Origin: Falciphora oryzae | Taxonomy: Eukaryota; Ascomycota; Sordariomycetes; Magnaporthales; Magnaporthaceae | Length of the DNA: 64,000 bases | Direction of reading: 5' to 3' | Assembly (NCBI GenBank): GCA_000733355.1 | Contig: JNVV01000025.1 | Span: forward strand, 254,087-318,086 | In this document: positions 35,221-45,201 of the stretch, in pieces | How the letters are laid out: every line of letters starts with the position of its first letter | How positions within the stretch are numbered: position 1 is the first letter of the stretch | Notes under the pieces: model-generated | Told to the model about the DNA's origin: nothing | Databases searched by the model: none | The model's input: only the letters and a program-made list of their open reading frames with translations | Translations under genes and position numbers: made by a program

Positions 35221-37108
35221 ATGGTGTCGTTGGCCATGAAGACAACCCCACTCCGACTAGCCCTAGCCCTCTTGACTGTTGCCTCCACTAGTCTACTAGT
35301 ATCAGCACAAGGACCCTAGCCGAAGGCCTAGCCGTCTTTCCCAACTGCTCGGTTTGTGCGACGACAAGACGACTCTGCTCGTGATAGCTACGCTGACCAC
35401 TGGGATGCCTGGGGGGTGATAGCTGCAATGCGTCCTTCCTGTCCTCCAAGCCTCTCCCCGCTCCCTAACCGACAAGCATTGTCTCTGCGATGACCCGGGA
35501 CTGCAGGACGCCTTGTGGGGCTGTATCTTCCAGACCTGCAGTGTCATAGACGAGCTAAGTGAGCAAAAGCGCTGCCCCAAGACGACATATCAAGAGGCAT
35601 GATGGGGCTTCCTGCGATGCTGACCGAGGGGCGTGCCATCGACAAAGAGAACTGTCGCCCGAGTCTGCGATGTCACGATTCAAGATAGGAACTGGCAGGT
35701 GACCGCTGTCGGCATACCCATGTTTGCGCTCGCCTTTGCTGCCGTCTCTGTCCAGCTGGTGGTCAGGTCCTGCTCGCTCCGGTCCAGGGAGACTGCGAAC
35801 AGCAGCTGGAGCATATCGAGGCCGAGGCTGTCGCTGCTGGACCCGGGCGACCTCCTGATCGTGCTCGCCTTCTGCGGCCTGGCCGTCACTGTCTTCACGG
35901 GCTCCGTGCCCCTCGGCTGGCGGGGCGGCACGCGAGGGTGCCCGTCGGCGTCGACTTCTGGGTCCTCTCGCCGGACCTGCTCTACATGTTTGGGTACTGG
36001 CTCCTGGTCTGGGAGATGCTCTACTTTACCACCACGAGCCTGATCAAGATCTCGCTGTGCCTCCTGTTCCTGCGCATCTTCCCCCGCTACAGCGCCACGG
36101 CGCGAATCCCGCCCTGCGGCGTCCCCTTCCGGCCCGTGGCCTGGGCGACGCTGGCTGCCAACGTCGTCGGCGGCGTCGTCTTCCTCGTCTTGTGCTTCAC
36201 GCAGTGCGCCCCGCTCTCCTATTTGTGGACGGGCTGGGACGGCGAGTCGGTTGGCTACTGCATCCTGGAGCCGACGCGCCTGAGCTGGAGCAATGCGGCG
36301 CTTGCCATCGCCATGGATGCCTGGATGCTGTTCCTTCCGCTATCGCAAATCCCCAGGATGCACATGGGCCTTTGGGAGGAGCTCGACGTGGCCTTCATAT
36401 TTTGTCTGGGCACATTGTAGGCCTCCTCTCCTTATTTTCCTTTTTCTTCTCCATCCTGTGTCAGGCCCGGAACAAAATGGATCCGCAATTCCTAGCACGC
36501 TGACCTTGGGCGCTTCTGACAAAAACAACAGAGCGACCGTAGTGAGCATCCTGAGACTGTTCTTCGTCGCCCGATCCCAGACGACCACAAACCCCACCGG
36601 GGACCTCCTGAGCCTGGTGCTGTGGCCCAACATCGAGATGTCCACGGGCATCATCTGCGCCTGCCTGCCGAGCCTGCGCATCTTCCTGATGTGCGTCTTC
36701 CGCGGCACCCGCGACACGATGTCGCAGTCGCGCAACTCGCAGAACCTCCAGAACCGGCAGAGCGCCCAGATTGCTGCAGCAGCAGCCCCCCATGGCGGCT
36801 GCCGCCGGCTGATGTCGGCCGTGCACTATTCGGTTAGTTCCGGCGACATGGCGGCGTTGACGCGCCCCGTATCGCTCCCGGTCTCGTGGAGGGGCGACAC
36901 CATCAGCGAGTGCACCAGCGGCGGCACGCCGGCAGGATGGGAAGGGGGAGGAGAAGGGGACGACGCCCCGGCTGTGAGGTCCCCCGGCGAAGTCGTCGAG
37001 CCGGCTGTCGGCAGCCCCACGCGGCCCCAGGTGGTGATGGAGGAGGTCATACCTGACGGCAAGGGCGACGTCGAATCCCGGGACGCAGAAGGAACCAGCG
37101 GCGCATAA
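35221..37108 (+). pseudogene. CFEM-domain PTH11-like GPCR, with three apparent single-base frame lesions
   Basis: The family comprises seven-span surface receptors with an extracellular Cys-rich CFEM domain, known in plant-associated fungi (for example PTH11). Segments in order: signal peptide (MVSLAMKTTPLRLALALL onward); CFEM region with HCLCDDP, WGC and TCSV; FALAFAAVSVQLVV (span); LLIVLAFCGLAVTVF; LLYMFGYWLLVWEMLYF; WATLAANVVGGVVFLVL; ALAIAMDAWMLFLPLSQ; ATVVSILRLFFVA; LWPNIEMSTGIICACLPSL; and a long hydrophilic tail. Inferred exons: 35221-35351, 35423-35558, 35629-36416 and 36532-37108. The frame requires one extra base near 35314-35316, near 35625-35632 and near 35938-35943. The CFEM domain also has Arg where one of the eight Cys is expected. 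It is either decayed or mis-sequenced. The second lesion coincides with a poor acceptor (GAG) and could instead be a splice site I misplaced. Confidence 0.7.
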
Positions 37109-37735
37109 TCTCATCCATATTTCGAATGTCGGCACATGTACCACCACGCGAATAATCGTCGTAGTGAATCCTCAGCAAGGCTACGCCGAAACACAATGTC
37201 GGCTGGCGAACTATCTCCTTCAGCCTCCAAGACAAAGCCGATATTAAGTTAGTCACTGCACAGCATCGCACCGGCTGCTCGTTGATTGAGACTACGTAAC
37301 CGCATTTCATGGTTGATTGAAATTCGTGGCAAAATATAGAGCTTCTTGGTCCTCGCAAGATAGCGGCGACTCCTTGCAGGTGGATGGTGGATGAGGATCG
37401 GCGTGGAAAAGTTCAGGTGTCTTCATATCCGGGAAAATACAAACTCGACAGCGGCCCGTCCAAGGGCTGCTCTTGATAGGCCGGCCTCTGACTTGGCTCA
37501 GAGGATGCACCGTCGGCATCAATGAGCCGGCATTTGGGGGTGAACGGGAAGCAGATTCAATGGCAAGATATATATAAGTGTCTCTTTCATTCGAGAGAGG
37601 CACATCCATGGCCCCCTTTTTCCGTCCCCGGACTGAATCCTGGGTTTTGGGACCAGCATCTGCTGAGTGTGTGATACGCGATCAAGGCACCTATTTCCCG
37701 AGATATTGACAGCTACCTCAGTCATCTTCGCGAAC
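37109..37735. other. Intergenic region upstream of the DUF1996 gene
   Basis: 627 bases without coding signal, carrying the TATA element listed separately. Confidence 0.5.
37569..37578 (+). promoter_or_regulatory. TATA box of the DUF1996 gene
   Basis: TATATATAAG lies 158 bases upstream of the start codon at 37736, the only such element in the upstream interval in the right orientation. Confidence 0.55.
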
Positions 37736-39088
37736 ATGCGCTGGCTCATTCTTATCGGCCTCATGGCCACAGTGGAGGCGATTCCACAGGCTGGAGGTGG
37801 CTACTCGACCACTATGCTGCGCTTCGGCTGCTCTCAAGTTGCCATTGACCGGATTGACCCGTGAGTCTTTCATTCTGGGGGTTATGGCGATGAGAACAGA
37901 TGCTAACAATGGTGGCCGCTGCAGCCTCGTTGACCCGGGCCTGATCCCTTCACCTCATGTCCATCAGATTGTCGGAGGAGTACGTTAATATCCGTCTTAC
38001 CTCCATCCCTACTCTCCAGCACGGCATTGACTGGTTTCCGCCATGGCCTAGAACGCCTTCAACGCCTCTATGCCGTACGAAGACATCTCCAAGCTGGCCA
38101 GCTGCACGACCTGCACCTTCAACCAGGACTTCTCCAACTACTGGACCGCGAACCTCTACTTCCGCGCCCGCAACGGCAGCTACAGACGCGTGCCGCAGAT
38201 GGCCAACGAGGTCATCGGCCCGGCTAACGGCGGCATAACCGTTTATTATACCGCCCCGGGCCCCAAAACGGTCACGGCCTTCAAGCCGGGCTTCCGCATG
38301 TTCTCGGGCGACAACAACAGGCGCGTGTCAGCCGGCCAGGGCAAGAACATGCAGAGCTGCTTCCGCTGCTTCACGGGGCCCAATTTTGGCGGCAACATCT
38401 ACTCCCCTTGCATGGACCCGGTCCGCGACACCGAGGGCTTCCCTAAGACGCCCTGCCCGGGCGGCATCCGGTCTAGTGTCATCTTCCCCATCTGCTGGGA
38501 CGGCAAGAACCTCGACAGCCCCAACCACAAGGACCACCTGTCGCACCCCGTCGGCGGGCCGGCCTCGTTTGCCCTTGTGAACGCCGCCTGCCCTGCCAGC
38601 CACCCGGTCAAGATCCCGCAGGTCCACTACGAGATTGTGTGGGACACGTCCAAGTTTAACGACCGGTCCACCTGGCCGGAGGACGGCAAGCAGCCCTTTG
38701 TGCTGAGCAACGGGGATACGTGAGTCGGAGCTCTGTATTTGTTCGGTCCTGTCAAGTAATTACAATGAACTGACCGTCTGCTGCCAACTCCAGAACCGGG
38801 TTCGGCCAGCACGGCGACTACGTCTTCGGCTGGAAAGATGACACGCTGCAGCACGCCATGGACAACCGCTGCTTTGGCCCGCGGTGCGCTGGCCTGACGA
38901 CCCAGGCCTTCCCCGGGGCTGCCAACGACTGCAAGGTTGATTCGGTGGTGCCTGAAGACGTCAACGGATGTGAGTCTGGCGGGGGTGTTGGGAGGACAAA
39001 CAAAAGAGGCCTCCAGGCACAAGACTGACATCGAGTTCGATCCACAGGGCTCGACCATCTCCCTGGCCAAATGCCAATGCCGGCTTGA
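37736..39088 (+). CDS. Secreted DUF1996-family protein
   Basis: Exons are 37736-37860, 37925-37979, 38052-38719, 38794-38969 and 39048-39088, giving 354 aa with all phases consistent. The N-terminus is a signal peptide (MRWLILIGLMATVEA). The family signatures are present: LRFGCSQ, DRIDPLVDPG, HVHQIVGGNAFN, TCTFNQDFSNYW, then CFRCF, ICWDGKNLDSPNHKDHLSHP and GFGQHGDYVFGW near the end. The first two introns split the HVHQ-containing segment. DUF1996 proteins are common in fungal secretomes; their biochemical role is not settled, though the many conserved His and Trp residues have led to suggestions of metal or polysaccharide binding. No frame damage, unlike its two flanking genes. Confidence 0.93.
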
Positions 39089-40001
39089 GAGTCATGCCAC
39101 TCTCTGGTTCGCTCTCGGACCAATCAATGGACAGCAAGGAGGGAATGACGGCGACAGCGGCCGTGTGTCGACGAGCTAGTTACCTTTTTCGGTTCTGGAC
39201 GTATTCTTCCTCATGTCGCTAGTAAGGGCGCGTGCAGCCTGCCAGGCCTGCGTTGGCCCCTTTCTCCTCCCGCAGGGCATTTTTGCTTGGCTGGGGGCAA
39301 TAGGACTTGTAGAGGCACCTTACGATGCAGTGCAAAAATACCAATTCGATGTGTCAAGACCGACCGCCCTGAGAGACTTGGGGCGTCCTGCCAAGAGGCG
39401 CTGTATTTATGCCAAGGGAGCTGGCCGTCCGGACACCCTCAAAACCCTTCAGCCGCACTGCTATGCCCGACGCCTGGGATCGATAGCTCGACGCGGCTAG
39501 TCCCTCAACGCTCCCGCCAAGCCGTTGAGCCATCAAGCCACCCCAGGAAGCGAAGACAGCACCTTCCCAGCCCTGCCGGATCGTGCTTGCGATGAGCCGC
39601 CCAGACAAGCTCAGGGCATCTCCAGCACTCCGGATCTGGGCGACTCGGCCAATCGCTTACCGCCATGGCATCGCAAGCGCGTGTTTGTTGTGTTCTTGGC
39701 TGTCGCCCCGGGAAGCGATCATGCCGGTTCAGCCACCAAAAGGCCTAGGCCCCTTTTTTCGTAAATCTCTGGCGGCAGGGGAATCCCGATGGTCACGTTA
39801 CGAAATACGGCGTATTCTATGTTTATCATGATAGGGCGGCCCGAGTGTCGTGCGGCATGTTATAAGAAGATGCAGTCTCGCGCAAACTTGCTGCTGCGTC
39901 TCCAGCAGCCATCACGCTCACCCGCCCTCCCTCCTACAGTGTGTTCCTCGAACAGGTTGCCTTGACTGTTTTCCCGGACACCTCTCCCCGCAGTCCACAA
40001 C
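39089..40001. other. Intergenic region upstream of the M43 protease
   Basis: About 0.9 kb. No gene seen; open frames lack motifs or splice support. Confidence 0.5.
39861..39866 (+). promoter_or_regulatory. TATA-like element of the M43 protease gene
   Basis: TATAAG sits 136 bases upstream of the start codon at 40002, at a spacing similar to that of the neighbouring DUF1996 gene. Confidence 0.45.
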
Positions 40002-41860
40002 ATGCGTCTCAGCTCCTGGACGCTGCTGCTCGCCGGCGGCCTGGTGGCAGCCCAGTCGCCCACCGCCGGCACGACCGCGCTCACCAGCCGGGCGCAGTCG
40101 ACCGGCCCGTCATCCGTGCCGACCTCGCCAGCCGGCGGCGGCCAGGCCACCGCCTCGGTCCCCGGCGGCAATGGGGGCGCTAGCACCTCTGCCGGCGCCG
40201 GCTCCGGAACGCGTGTGTCGTCCGCAAGCGGCAGCACGCGCGCCCCGACCGGCACGTCCTCACCCTCGGGCACGGGCTCCTCCGCCAGCGGCACGGGCAC
40301 CTCGTCGTCCGACGTAGCGGAGCCGACGGGCGGCACCGACGACGAGAGCGAAATCACGCTGGCCAGCAACGGCGGCGTCAGCGAGTCGGACAAGCCGCCG
40401 CCGAGCGAGGACGTGTCGACGCCCGAGGGCGACGCGGCCGAGGAGCAGGAGAACCGGCCCGAGGTCAAGATGTCGCCCGAGCAGGCGCGCGAGGTGGCCG
40501 TGCTCGAGACGGGCATGTTTGAGCACTTTGTCAACACGGCGCCCGCGCCGGGAGACACCGAGGCCCCGGGAGGTGCCCTGGTCATCCCGCCCAACGTCAC
40601 CCAGAGCTGCACCATCAGCCGCAAGGCCAAGCGCGGGCTCTGGGGGATGGACCTGCTGGGTCCCGCGGGCGTGTCGGACATGCTCAACATGGGCCCCATC
40701 TCGCCGCGGCAGCTGCTGGGCGACTGCAGATACGTCACGTCGCTGCAGATCGACGTTCACGTCCACTACATACGCCCGGCCTATTTCAAGGACCTGGTCG
40801 ACTCCAAGGGCAAGAAGGTCGACCCCAAGGACCTTAAGAAGATTGTCAAGAACCAGGTATGTGTGATACTATTTGCTGTTGAAGGGGACACAGGCAGAGT
40901 TTGCTGACCACAAAACGCCGCCGCACAGTTCAAGCTCATGAACGACAAGATCTACGGGCCCATGGGCATCACCTTCAACCCCAAGGGCGACGTCAACTAC
41001 TGGAACCCGCCCAAGAAGGGTTCCAACTCTGACTGGTCCGAGATCAAGAAGAACGAGGCCCGGCTCGAGCGGTGGCAGGAGATGACGCACTTCAAAAACA
41101 AGCCGTCCTGACGCTGTGGCTGGTCAACGAGCTGACGCGGGCCAACGGCGACAAGGCCCTGGCCGGATACGCGCGCTTCCCCCAGGACATCGCCAAGAGC
41201 GGCTTCCGCGACGGCGTCGTCATGGAAGCGGGCCTGCTGCCGCTCGATAAGCCGTCGACGACGCTGATTCACGAGATCGGCCACTGGATGGGCTTATACC
41301 ACACATTTTACGCCACCGTCGACAAGCCCGAGGACGACTGCAAGAAGGGCGACGGCCTGCTCGACACGACGCTGACCCGGGGCCTCAAGAGCGTCGTCAA
41401 GGAGTGCGAGCAGGTCTACTGCAAGAGCAAGGACAACGTCAAGCGCAAGGTGCTGAACTGGATGAGCGTATGTTTTTTTTCTCCATCCCACCATGTCCGG
41501 TCCCGTTGCAGAAAGCTAATGAAAAAAAAAAAACAGTACTCGAAGTGCCGCGGCACCGACCTGGAGAAGGGCTTCACGTCGGACCAGAAGGCCGCCATGT
41601 TCGCACGCTACATCTCGATGCGCCGCGGCTACCTGCAGGGCGAGTGCAGGTATACCGACCCCAAGGCCCAGGGCGCCGGCGTGCAGCGTCTTGCCATCCG
41701 CTCGTCCATGCAGGACCTCGTCGACGGCAAGTGCCCGGACATCGACAAGCAGGTCGACGCCCTGGTCAACCAGAAGACCAACGCCGGCGCCGCCGTCTCG
41801 CCGGCCCTGGTCACCGTGGCCGCTGTTGTCGCCTCGGCTTTCCTGGGTCTGGTGATGTGA
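40002..41860 (+). CDS. Secreted, probably GPI-anchored M43 (pappalysin-like) metalloprotease; one apparent single-base deletion
   Basis: Zinc endopeptidase of the metzincin class. Exons are 40002-40856, 40929-41467 and 41537-41860. The signal peptide MRLSSWTLLLAGGLVAAQ is followed by about 130 residues rich in Ser, Thr and Gly, a wall-spanning stalk. The active site is LIHEIGHWMGLYHTF (about residue 400), with three His ligands and the catalytic Glu, followed by the expected Cys-rich segment to VLNWMS. The C-terminus is a hydrophobic GPI-type tail (VTVAAVVASAFLGLVM). Exon 2 is 539 nt, one short of the multiple of three demanded by phase-0 splice sites. The frame shifts at an A5 run (41094-41098), meeting a TGA soon after. 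With one more base the protein is 573 aa. Sequencing error or recent null allele; the rest is intact. Confidence 0.85.
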
Positions 41861-42370
41861 GAAGTTTGGGAAGGCATTGCAGTGGTCGGTGGTGATGTTT
41901 GAGAACGAGCGCCCTCTTGCCTTTGTTTCGCGTCTTGGTTCCTGTATTGGTGATGTGTTTGATATAATCATGGCTCAGTTCTGTGTTGCAGAAAGGAGAT
42001 ACCCCTAGAGGAGGACGGACTAGTGGATGTTGATAATTTAGCCAGCACTTTGAGGCACTGATAAACACTGATGAATGTTACCTCAAGCAGGATGGCGTGG
42101 AGGTGGGTTTCCTGGAGCATGAAAGCCAGTCAAATCCCGTCATGAACATTCCACAATCGCGGCGAGTATCTAAAACTTAAAAGATATCGACATGACTTAG
42201 GTATGTGCGCAGCCGTTGTAAAATAAGTACAAAGAACACGCCTGCTGAGGGTGGGGGCAAAAAAATTACACATGTCCGCGCCCAAGCCTCTTGTATACAT
42301 CTCTCATACCCGCAAATCCCCTTTATCCTATCCCATAAACAAATCCCATGTATAAATCTAGTATCCGGAT
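41861..42370. other. Convergent 3' intergenic region
   Basis: Shared 3' flank of the M43 protease and SUR7-like genes; AT-rich, no other feature. Confidence 0.5.
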
Positions 42371-43687
42371 CTAGATCGTCCCTCCCCGCCTCCCACTCGT
42401 CGCCGGCGGTGGCGGCGGCGGTGGCGGGTGCGGCGTCGCAACAGCCGCCTCCTCCTTGGCTACCGGCTCCTGCTCGCGCGGCAGCGTGCGGTCTGCCCTG
42501 ACCTCGCGCAGTATTCCCCTGTAGTTGCCCACCTGCTGCGGCGTGCGCACCCGCTTCTTGTACGAGTGCCTCCTGAACTCCACAAACCACACCACCCACC
42601 AGTGCAGCGCCGCCAATCCTGAAATCACGGCCACGACCCACGCCATGACCACGAACCGGGACCCCGTGCGCGCCTGCACGCCGAGCGCCTCGCCGCCGCC
42701 GCCGTTGATGATGCCCGCGCCGCCGTACACCACCAGCGTGGCGGCTATCGCAAACACCCAGAATGCGGCCGAGCCCAGGACGGCGAGGGTCAGGTGCGCG
42801 ACGGCCACGGGCGGTTTCTGCAAGGCGACGATGAAGACGACGGACCCGACCATCATCAGGCCCGTGCATACGACGCCGATGATGAGCGTGACCTGCATGA
42901 AGGCCGACCCCTGCGTGGCCAGGTCGACGAGCGACGAGAGCGTGTTGCCGAGCGCGCCGACGAGAGGGATGCTGACGTTTGTGGTGCCGACGACAAACGA
43001 GGACGGGATCTGGCTCGAGATGCGGCGGAGGCCTGTTTTTTTTTTTTTTTGTGTCTCTGTCAACATGGATATAAGGCTTGCTTCCTTGTCAACCAGACCT
43101 ACCCTGCGATTTGTCCTTGTACGAGTAGCACTTTGTGACGTTGATGGCCGAGTTAATGTCGTTCGCGTTGACAAAGTCGCCCTCGCACGCGTGGCTGACG
43201 AAGAGCAGGTACGCGTCCCTGAGCCCGACGGCGCGCGTCACGTTGCGGATCAGCTCGCCCTGCAGGTCCTGGAACTGCCCGTTGATGGTGTTTGTGAGGT
43301 TGCTCAAGAGCCCGTCGAGCAGGCCCGTCAAGATCCCCGTGAGGCTGTTGGGGTCCGTGTTGCCCGTGTTGTTGACCTGCGAGATCTGCACTGTGCTCTG
43401 GCCCGCCCTCGACGTGTTGAGCTGGTCGTTGGGCGGTGTTCGTCAGCCTCTGTTTTTTATTCCCCTTCTTGCAGTGCGTAGTTGTTTGGTATCTCAGGAT
43501 CTCAGAGGCATAGCCCGGGGGCATGGGAGGCGTGGCGCCGTCGTGGAGCAGACTGGCTCACCGTCATCCACGTATTGTCGCCGCCACTATTTGGCGCAAA
43601 ACCCGTCGCGGCCAGGAGGGCGATGCCTATGCCGACGGCAACCGCGGCCGTGGCGATGGGGATGATGCTTGCAAAGTGCAACTTCAT
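42371..43687 (-). CDS. SUR7/PalI-type four-span plasma-membrane protein
   Basis: Exons are 43687-43562, 43421-43103 and 43032-42371, giving 368 aa. The N-terminus is a signal-anchor span (MKLHFASIIPIATAAVAV onward). It is followed by a large outer loop of about 150 residues with many NxT/S sites (NNTGN, NLTNT, NVTR) and paired cysteines (HACEGDF, KCYSY). Three further spans follow: VTLIIGVVCTGLMMVGSVVF, LAVLGSAAFWVFAIAATLVV and VVMAWVVAVISGLAALHWWV. The tail is basic then proline-rich. This topology is that of the SUR7/PalI family, which works in eisosome/MCC patches or in ambient-pH signalling at the plasma membrane. I cannot tell which branch from sequence alone. No frame damage. Confidence 0.87.
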
Positions 43688-43811
43688 TGTGTTTGTTTTT
43701 TTGTCTCGGCGTAAGTGTGATCCTGTTCGAGGGAGCGATACGACGCGTGGACAGGAACGCTGCCCGAGAAGTAGCAAGCATGCGGTATCCAAACCCGGTG
43801 ACTAGCGGCGG

Positions 43812-43817
43812 TTATAT
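43812..43817 (-). promoter_or_regulatory. TATA-like element of the SUR7-like gene
   Basis: ATATAA on the minus strand, about 125 bases upstream of the start codon at 43687. Confidence 0.4.
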
Positions 43818-45201
43818 GGCCATCTGCCGTGGGTTTAGAGTTTTGTACGTCATCGGCCGGGAGTTGCTCTGGCTATGTGGTGCTTGCAGGACAGCGCTGC
43901 GGCCCTGATGCAGGTGCACGGCTCCGGCGGATAGGGCGGACAGGCGGAGGCTGCCCCGGGCGATGACGGGAGACCTGCGCTATTACACAAGGCGATCGAG
44001 CGTGGAAAATTCCAAAAGTAGGACTCGACAGAAGAATGGAGACAAGGCCAGGAATAGAAACGAGGGAAGGCGCCGTCTGAAAATGAAAAAAGGAGAGAAA
44101 AGAAGACGGGAGCACCGCAAGCGTCATAATATACAGAGTAATAACCGATCAGCCAACACAACGGCTGACGGGCCATCGAGATGCGCGCATTGGGTTTTCC
44201 GCCGAACTCGTTGCATAACGCCCGACATGCATACAACTTCAAGGTGCAGGCCTGTCGCATTCGGGTCTGCCCAATGTTCTGCTCGCCCTCTGCAGAAGGG
44301 TCCGGCGTGCTGGTTGGCTGTCAGTTACGCACAGCGCTCGCTTATCGGCCAGGGGTAATCCTTGGGCCGGTTTCAGATGGCCGGCGCACAAGCTGCGATG
44401 CGCCAACCGATTGCCACTGGATTTTTTTAATCCAGTGAGAAGAAAGGGAAAACCCTCCGTCATCGCATCTGTGTCTGGCAGCTCGAGCTCAAACTGCCAG
44501 AGATGCGCTAGCTGATCCCGACCCGACCTCCGGATGTCCGTATCCCTCGACGATCGAGTCTTCTCGATTGAGGTCTCGCCCAATACAGAGAGTATTATTT
44601 GCCAAGGCGATATGTCTGTGGTGGATCCGAACCGAGGCTTGCGAAAGGCTCGTCAGATTCGAACGAGCCCCAGATCAACCAGGGGTTGGCTGTCTCGCGT
44701 GAGGTTTGGGCATGCGATCGATTTAGGCTCGTATTCGTATAAAAACCAAGGAAGGCGGATTGCATGTCGTGCATATTGAGGCAGGATAGGGCAATAGAAG
44801 GCCACGAGGAAGGCGGGCAGCGGCGGTAAAGGGCAGCTGTCTGCTTGACCAGGCTTCGAGCATAGTTGACACCGGGTCGAGTTTGGTGATCCGAGATCCG
44901 TGGGGAGCGATGCTTCACAATAGTTCAAGAATGGCATATTTTTAATGAAAGTGTTGGTATTTCAAGGTCGTCATAGGTGTGGGAAAGTGCAGATCGACAA
45001 GAGAACGCCAGTGGTACACGCACCCCCAAACATACAAGTGAGCGTGGCATCGGATAAAAGCACAGCGATGGCACCAAAGTAGCGAAATCAGGAGCTGTTC
45101 CGTCCAATAAAGAACACAAGTAATGAGGGGCTGGGTGGTCATATACCCCTGTATGCAGATGACAAGTGATGTATGCAAGCACAGTCGCAGCCTAGCCACA
45201 G
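43818..45201. other. Intergenic region, no gene supported
   Basis: About 1.4 kb between the SUR7-like gene promoter and the end of the Thr/Val-rich gene; nothing recognisable. Confidence 0.5.
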
